56,459 nucleotides of DNA from Bacteroidales bacterium. Its GTDB lineage: Bacteria; Bacteroidota; Bacteroidia; Bacteroidales; UBA10428. How positions within the stretch are numbered: the first letter of the stretch is position 1; each line of letters opens with the position of its first letter. The notes below the pieces were generated by a model. It had not been told where the DNA came from. It made no database searches and was given only the letters and a program-made list of their open reading frames with translations. Position numbers and translations under genes: made by a program. Positions 51,375 through 56,459 of the stretch are shown in pieces. The stretch is taken from positions 1 through 56,459 of the forward strand of contig JAFGTR010000088.1 in assembly GCA_016934055.1 (NCBI GenBank). Reading direction: 5' to 3'.

Positions 51375-51388
51375 TGCATATTTTCCAC

Positions 51389-51396
51389 TACATTTG
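51389..51396 (+). promoter_or_regulatory. candidate -7 element of the SMP-30-like gene
   Basis: TACATTTG matches TAnnTTTG, 38 bp before the ATG at 51435 and just after the repeat element. No -33 TTG is seen. Confidence 0.35.
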
Positions 51397-51434
51397 CATT
51401 TCATAAAAATGTAATCTGTAAATACCATACAACA

Positions 51435-52631
51435 ATGAAGGTTCTGTTATATAAACAAAAATCATCCCTCATCGGGCTTTTGACATTATTCATGCTATGT
51501 GCGTCCTATGGTCAGTCCCCTGTTATCACCAATCCCACCGTTGAAAAGATATGGGACGGTTTCAATTTTGTTGAAGGTCCGCTTTGGGTTGACACACTTG
51601 GGTTATTATTCAGTGATATTCCCGAAAACAAGGTCTACAGGTGGAGCCTGGATTCAAATGTTTCAGTTTATCTTACTCCCTCAGGTAACTCCAATGGTCT
51701 TGCCCTTGATATGCAGAATAAAATATTGCTGGCCCAGCATGGTCCGCGACAGGTTTCAAGAATGGAAGAAAATGGTGCACTGACAGCTATTGCCACACAT
51801 TACGATGGTAAAAGGCTTAACAGTCCCAATGATATAGCCATGAAGTCCGATGGCTCTGTTTTTTTTACAGATCCGACTTATGGATTGAATGATCAGGGTG
51901 GAACAAGTGAACTCGGTTATAAAGGGATATACCGGATAAGTCCCTCAGGAGAAGTTCAACTCCTTGATAATACATTGAATATGCCCAATGGTATTGCCTT
52001 CTCGCCTGATGAATCGAAATTGTATGTCTCTGATTGTGCAACCAGCCGGATTTATGTATGGGATGTTGTTGATGATACCACTATTTCTGGTAAAAAGCTG
52101 TATGCTGCAACAACAGGCTGGGGAGGATGTACTGACGGAATGAAAGTTGATACGGCCGGTTTTGTATATACTACTGGTCCAAACGGCATCTGGATATTTG
52201 TTCCTGATGGTGCATTTGTTGAAACTATTCCTGTCCCGGAAACAGCAACAAACTGCGGATGGGGTGGCGCAGATCGTCGCGATCTCTATGTTACATCTGG
52301 TAAGTCAATCTACCGTATTCGGAAAGGGCAGCCTGTGTCAGGTGTTACAGATGGTAACATGAAAAATGAAGAGACAGAAGCTTTGCACTGTTTCCCTAAC
52401 CCCTTTAAAGAAGATGTGCGGTTTGAATATTCTTTGGAGAAAACCGGATTTGTAAACTTAAAGGTATATAATACAGCAGGACAGGAGATTGTAACCCTGG
52501 TTGATCAGGTTTTGGTTCGGGGAAAACATTCAACAACATGGCATGCTGGTCTTTTACCTTCCGGGAATTATTATTTGAAAGCGTTATTGCCCGGAAATAA
52601 GGAGATACTAAAAAGTATTGTGAAAAAATAA
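51435..52631 (+). CDS. SMP-30/gluconolactonase-like protein with T9SS sorting domain
   Basis: Secreted six-bladed propeller of 398 residues. Signal peptide about 1-26 ('...LCASYGQS'). The metal site typical of SMP-30/gluconolactonases can be traced: Glu47 ('FVEGPLW'), Asn132 ('NSPNDIA'), Asn185 ('MPNGIAFS') and Asp234 ('CTDGMKVD'). These suggest a lactonase that opens sugar lactones. A T9SS type A domain follows ('CFPNPFKEDVRF...GNYYLKA...SIVKK'), so the enzyme would act outside the cell or on its surface, whereas most relatives are periplasmic or cytoplasmic. A secreted protease gene follows 55 bp later, possibly on the same transcript. Confidence 0.9.
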   Translation: MKVLLYKQKSSLIGLLTLFMLCASYGQSPVITNPTVEKIWDGFNFVEGPLWVDTLGLLFSDIPENKVYRWSLDSNVSVYLTPSGNSNGLALDMQNKILLAQHGPRQVSRMEENGALTAIATHYDGKRLNSPNDIAMKSDGSVFFTDPTYGLNDQGGTSELGYKGIYRISPSGEVQLLDNTLNMPNGIAFSPDESKLYVSDCATSRIYVWDVVDDTTISGKKLYAATTGWGGCTDGMKVDTAGFVYTTGPNGIWIFVPDGAFVETIPVPETATNCGWGGADRRDLYVTSGKSIYRIRKGQPVSGVTDGNMKNEETEALHCFPNPFKEDVRFEYSLEKTGFVNLKVYNTAGQEIVTLVDQVLVRGKHSTTWHAGLLPSGNYYLKALLPGNKEILKSIVKK

Positions 52632-52686
52632 TCGAAATACCAAAACAGAAAATCGGTAATTTCGCCGTTGGGTTTAAGACTATTTT

Positions 52687-54858
52687 ATGCGGGGATTGTT
52701 TATTATATTGTTTATAGGTTGCCATTTTTCCTTACCGAACCTTGAAGCGCAGATTAAGCATGCGGGTAGTCCGATGCCGTTAAAATATAATAACCACAAG
52801 ACCATACCGGTTATTGAGCTGCCGTTTATCTCTGAACAGAAGGCGGCAAAAGTCTCAGAGGAGACTTTACTTTCGAGGCATAAAAATGAAGAATTTGCTT
52901 ATATCACTGAAGTACAATATAATTATATGAATTCAGGGGTATGGGATACGCTGGAGAATGGCTGGAAGATATGGAGATTGGGCATCCGGTCGGAAGGGGC
53001 TTTTGCCCTTAACCTGATTTTCACTGAATACAGGCTTGAAAAAGGCATAAAGGTCTTTCTTTTTGATCCTATGCAAAAACATACTCTGGGGGCATACACT
53101 CATAATAACAATAAGGCTTTTGGGTTGCTGGCTGTTGAACCAGTTCCTGGCGATATGCTGTTTGTGGAAATGCAGGTACCACCAACTGTCAGCGATCCGG
53201 GCAATCTATGTATTGGTTTGATTGGCCATGATTATAAGAAAAGAGTTCCTGAGAAGAATACTCAGGATGATTGGTATGGTTTATCAGGATACTGCAATCC
53301 GGATATATGTTGCTATGACGATTCACTTTTTTCACTCATTAAACATTCGGTGGTAAGAGTTGTCTATGCCGGCAAAGAAAGATGCACGGGAACCCTCATA
53401 ACAAACACAAGGAATAATGCCAGGCCTTACCTTTTAACAGCAGGGCATTGCATTAAATCTGAATGGCTGGCCAATACTGCTGTTTATTTTTTTGAATACG
53501 AAAGCCCATATTGTGGGGGACCTGATGGAAGAAATCACAAATCTTTATCCGGAGGGACTTTAAAAGCCACGACTGATAATAAACTTGATTTTTCATTGAT
53601 TGAACTGTCTGAGCCTGTTCCGTTTTATTACCACCCTTACTTTGCCGGGTGGGATGTAACAGGACTGGCAACCAAAAGTGCCTTTTGTATTCATCATCCA
53701 CAGGGTGATGTGAAAAAAATAGCGTTGGAAAACGACCAGCCTGTGACCGATAATTTTGGTGAAGGTTATAATGCCAATACACACTGGTTGATTCGTGATT
53801 GGGAAACCGGAACAACTGAAAAGGGTTCTTCAGGCGCTGCATTATTCAGCGCTGCAGGCCGCGTTTCAGGTACTTTATCAGGCGGAGATGCTTATTGTGA
53901 CAACTCAGTCAATGATTTTTTTCAAAAACTGTCTCATTCATGGGACGATTATCCCGATTCAGCGAATCAGCTGAGATGCTGGCTCGATCCTTTTAAAGGC
54001 ACCATTGAAACCATAAAAGGGTATGATCCTTTTACAGGCTTCTGGTCAACAGGTGATACTCTTTCAAATATTCTGCCGGAGGAACATATAAGGCTTTCAG
54101 GAGAAGGATTATCATGGGGCTATCTTTCCGGCCATAATTCTGATTTTATTGAAGTTTATGCAGAAAGATTTATCGTTTCAGAAAGAAAATATCTGCTTGG
54201 CGTCACCATAGATGTTGCCAGGGCCTATGCACATTCAGATACTGCTATTGTGAAAATGTGTTTATGGGAAGGCATGATTTTCAATGAGGAACCTTTAATT
54301 CAGGAAGAAATTCCCCTTATGGATTTTTTAAGCAATACGACAGTCTTTGTTGAATTCGATTCTGTTATAAGTGTTAGTGATACATTCATGATTGGTTTTA
54401 AACTTTTCTATCCGACTCCCTGTGATACATTTGCTGTTAAGCATGTAATAAGGGATGCCGGGTATGATAATACAGCTTTCATTGTTAAGGAAGGCCAATG
54501 GATAGCTATGAATGACCCTTTTGCATACAATGCATCAGTTTCACTGTCTCTTCATCCGGTCATCTATGATTCTCTGCCATCCGGTCCCGGCGATGAACCG
54601 TTGGTTATAAACGATTTCCTGATGATCTATCCGAACCCGGCCAGGGACGGAATATGGATCACTTTCAAGCAATTCCCTTCAGAGGAAATAACAGTAAGAC
54701 TTTTTGATTTCACAGGTCATTTGCTTTTTGTAAAGACTTATCCTGACAGCATTAATCCCTTGTATATACCCATGGATATCCCCGTACAAGGGGCTTATAT
54801 CATACAGGTTATCGCAGGTCAACATGTTGATAATCAGAAGTTATTGTTGTTACGGTGA
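52687..54858 (+). CDS. secreted trypsin-like serine protease with T9SS sorting domain
   Basis: Extracellular S1-type endopeptidase of 723 residues, similar in layout to lysyl endopeptidases. A short signal peptide (about 1-22, '...HFSLPNLEAQ') is followed by a pro-region (to about 215). The triad is His254 ('LLTAGHC'), Asp301 ('DNKLDFSLIEL') and Ser382 ('EKGSSGAAL'). Several Cys pairs nearby (233/255, 276/334, 404) suit disulfides. A beta-sandwich-like region (about 440-640) and a T9SS type A domain close the chain ('IYPNPARDGIWITF...GAYIIQV...KLLLLR'). Specificity toward lysine is an inference from the overall resemblance; the residue lining the S1 pocket cannot be assigned with confidence. 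Confidence 0.92.
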   Translation: MRGLFIILFIGCHFSLPNLEAQIKHAGSPMPLKYNNHKTIPVIELPFISEQKAAKVSEETLLSRHKNEEFAYITEVQYNYMNSGVWDTLENGWKIWRLGIRSEGAFALNLIFTEYRLEKGIKVFLFDPMQKHTLGAYTHNNNKAFGLLAVEPVPGDMLFVEMQVPPTVSDPGNLCIGLIGHDYKKRVPEKNTQDDWYGLSGYCNPDICCYDDSLFSLIKHSVVRVVYAGKERCTGTLITNTRNNARPYLLTAGHCIKSEWLANTAVYFFEYESPYCGGPDGRNHKSLSGGTLKATTDNKLDFSLIELSEPVPFYYHPYFAGWDVTGLATKSAFCIHHPQGDVKKIALENDQPVTDNFGEGYNANTHWLIRDWETGTTEKGSSGAALFSAAGRVSGTLSGGDAYCDNSVNDFFQKLSHSWDDYPDSANQLRCWLDPFKGTIETIKGYDPFTGFWSTGDTLSNILPEEHIRLSGEGLSWGYLSGHNSDFIEVYAERFIVSERKYLLGVTIDVARAYAHSDTAIVKMCLWEGMIFNEEPLIQEEIPLMDFLSNTTVFVEFDSVISVSDTFMIGFKLFYPTPCDTFAVKHVIRDAGYDNTAFIVKEGQWIAMNDPFAYNASVSLSLHPVIYDSLPSGPGDEPLVINDFLMIYPNPARDGIWITFKQFPSEEITVRLFDFTGHLLFVKTYPDSINPLYIPMDIPVQGAYIIQVIAGQHVDNQKLLLLR

Positions 54859-54939
54859 TATTTTTTCTGGTTTTATTCACACTTATTAAGTAACTTTTTG
54901 TTTTTTACCCAGTATAGTAAAATATAAAACAATTATAGT

Positions 54940-56459
54940 ATGATGTCAAATTATAAATATCCACTGATGCTGTTGGCTATAATCGGGTATTGTTTGTTGT
55001 TGACGGGACAGCAGCCAGAGAGGTATCTTGAGATAAGGGGACATGCGGAGTTGGAAATGAATCCATTGGGTAACGCCACCGCAACACTTTATGATGGTAA
55101 TGTAAAAGCAGGCTCAGTGCAGACCAGTAGTGACGGAAGTTTCTCATTCAAGCTTGAAGCGAATAAGATGTACACTGTTGAAGTATCAAAGGATGGTCTG
55201 GTGACAAAAAAGATCAGTTTCAACACAGCCCTTCCTGATGCAGAATCAGGCGTGTGGGTGAGGGAATTTGCCATAGGGCTTGTAGTGCCATGTGAAGGTG
55301 TTGATTATTCACTTCTGAAGAAGCCGGTCGATATTATTAAATTCAACACAAGACGCAGGGATTTTGAGTCTGATGAAGACTATGTGAATAAGATGATGCC
55401 GGAACTTGAAGAGATATACATTAAATCAGAAAACTGTCTTGCTGATAAATATGACAGACTGATAAATCAGGCTGATAAGCTTTTCAGTCAGAAGACGTAT
55501 GAAAAGGCCCGTGATACTTATCAGGAAGCGTTGGGTATCATGCCTAAGGAAAAATATCCTCAGAAAAAGATCGATGAAATCAATGCTTTACTAAAGGAAC
55601 AGGAGAGCAACGATGAACTTTATGATAATACTATTAAAGAAGCTGATGCCCTGATGGCCCAGCAAAGATATTCCGAGGCTCTGACCAAATATCAGGATGC
55701 TTCTGCCCTGAAACCCCGGGAAACTTATACAGCAAAAAGGATCAATGAGATTCAAACCATATTGCAGAGGCAGCAGGCTGAAGAACAATCTGCTGCAGCT
55801 GCAGAGGGTAAGTATAATGACCTTATTGCAAAAGCTGCTGAAGCTCATGAACGGAAGAATTACGACATGGCTAAACAGTATTATGAGAATGCTTCGCTTA
55901 TTAAGCCTTCTGAATCATTTCCGCGGAACAAAATACTCGAAATTGACGCTTTGATCAAAAAGCAGAATCAGGAAAAATCAAGACAGGAATCAATTGATAA
56001 TGCTTATATTGCGGCCATTGCTGAGGCAGATGCCCTGTTTAAGGCCAAAAAATATGATGAAGCCAAAGAGGCCTATGCAAAAGCAATTTCTATTAAGCCA
56101 TCAGAATCATATCCCAGGTCAAGGGCCCAGGAAATTGAAAAGGCCATAGAGCAGCAGGCAATAGACAAGCAAAGGACGCAAGCTGCTGAATTAGGCCGTA
56201 ATCTGGAGTCATACCTCGATGAAGGTGATCGCCTTTACAAAGCAAAAGATTATGAGGCTGCAAGAGCAGCCTATGCAAAAGCACTTGACATTAAACCTAA
56301 TGAAGGTTATGCCAGGCAGCGTATTAATTCAATTGATAAAATCCTGGCCAGTGAACAGGCCGAAAGAGAGAAGACTTTAGCTGAGGAACAGGCAGCCCGT
56401 GAGAAGGCGCTGGCGGAGCAGGCAGCCCGTGAGAAAGCACTGGCGGAGCAGGCAGCCCG
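54940..56459 (+). CDS. TPR/coiled-coil protein, incomplete at the right edge
   Basis: Open frame from ATG 54940 (or 54943) to the window end, 506 codons without a stop. A signal peptide (about 1-26, 'LMLLAIIGYCLLLTGQQP') is followed by a small carboxypeptidase-regulatory-like beta domain (about 28-125, 'ATATLYDGNVKAG', 'SSDGSFSFKLEANKMYTVEVSKDG'). Then come at least four repeats of a TPR-like helical pair of about 75 residues each, ending in motifs such as 'YEKARDTYQEALGIMPKEKYP' (split) and 'ALDIKPNEGYARQRI', joined by Gln/Glu-rich coiled-coil linkers. At the edge begins a tandem 10-11 residue repeat. This domain order recurs in Bacteroidota cell-envelope proteins with C-terminal OmpA-like domains; whether one follows is outside the window. 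Confidence 0.87.
   Translation, partial: MMSNYKYPLMLLAIIGYCLLLTGQQPERYLEIRGHAELEMNPLGNATATLYDGNVKAGSVQTSSDGSFSFKLEANKMYTVEVSKDGLVTKKISFNTALPDAESGVWVREFAIGLVVPCEGVDYSLLKKPVDIIKFNTRRRDFESDEDYVNKMMPELEEIYIKSENCLADKYDRLINQADKLFSQKTYEKARDTYQEALGIMPKEKYPQKKIDEINALLKEQESNDELYDNTIKEADALMAQQRYSEALTKYQDASALKPRETYTAKRINEIQTILQRQQAEEQSAAAAEGKYNDLIAKAAEAHERKNYDMAKQYYENASLIKPSESFPRNKILEIDALIKKQNQEKSRQESIDNAYIAAIAEADALFKAKKYDEAKEAYAKAISIKPSESYPRSRAQEIEKAIEQQAIDKQRTQAAELGRNLESYLDEGDRLYKAKDYEAARAAYAKALDIKPNEGYARQRINSIDKILASEQAEREKTLAEEQAAREKALAEQAAREKALAEQAA
56368..56459 (+). repeat. in-frame tandem repeat (EKALAEQAAR)n
   Basis: Units of 33, 30 and at least 29 bp encode EKTLAEEQAAR, EKALAEQAAR and EKALAEQAAR. 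The last two differ by two silent bases. The repeat is cut by the window end, so copy number is unknown. It predicts a long, extended alpha helix. Confidence 0.93.

Overview
The window reads as chromosomal DNA of a member of the Bacteroidota, most likely a free-living Bacteroidales-type lineage. The evidence is a hybrid two-component regulator beside a SusC/SusD pair, six proteins ending in type IX secretion (T9SS) C-terminal sorting domains ('YPNP' start, 'G.Y' and basic tail), SusD-type lipoproteins, an approximately 1,100-residue SecA, and candidate promoters of the Bacteroidota TAnnTTTG type. I see no phage, insertion sequence, CRISPR array or conjugation gene. I cannot name a genus.

Layout. 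1-86: 9-bp tandem array. 188-11080: glycan-uptake locus of HTCS sensor/regulator, SusC, SusD and an IPT-domain surface glycan-binding lipoprotein, with no glycoside hydrolase attached. 11368-20087 (minus): a cysteine-rich small protein, two tandem DUF362 proteins that combine three membrane helices with a T9SS tail, and a large BNR-propeller/PKD T9SS protein. 20254-23574: secA. 23623-33020 (minus): dapA, a DUF6913 protein, an esterase, an unknown lipoprotein, a GH2 beta-galactosidase, then selD and selU (2-selenouridine in tRNA). 33215-34864: an AMP-forming acyl-CoA ligase. 35218-35291: tRNA-Arg(TCT) with a duplicated 3' end and a structured element beside it. 35452-40265: divergent pair of a dCache-GAF-PAS sensor without an output domain and a TPR membrane protein. 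40353-43315 (minus): aguA, aguB (agmatine to putrescine) and a D-2-hydroxyacid dehydrogenase. 43464-45337: PagL-like lipid A deacylase and a frameshifted GIN-domain lipoprotein. 45640-51160: pectinesterase, aldo/keto reductase, CBM9-like T9SS protein and PD40 lipoprotein, flanked by inverted composite repeats. 51435-56459: SMP-30 lactonase-like and trypsin-like T9SS proteins, then a TPR/coiled-coil protein that runs off the right edge.

How the parts fit. The lifestyle implied is polysaccharide degradation: SusCD import, exo-acting beta-galactosidase, esterase and pectinesterase, and secreted T9SS proteins for binding and proteolysis. Housekeeping genes (secA, dapA, selD/selU, aguAB, acyl-CoA ligase) are interspersed.

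The most unusual non-coding feature is a set of short-period tandem arrays (7, 8 and 9 bp), several of which touch or lie within about 20 bp of a stop codon, together with small GC-rich palindromes. Two composite copies of these lie in inverted orientation about 5.9 kb apart and share an exact 35-nt core. The strangest protein architecture is the DUF362 pair; the clearest gene lesion is a one-unit (TA) slippage in the GIN-domain lipoprotein.
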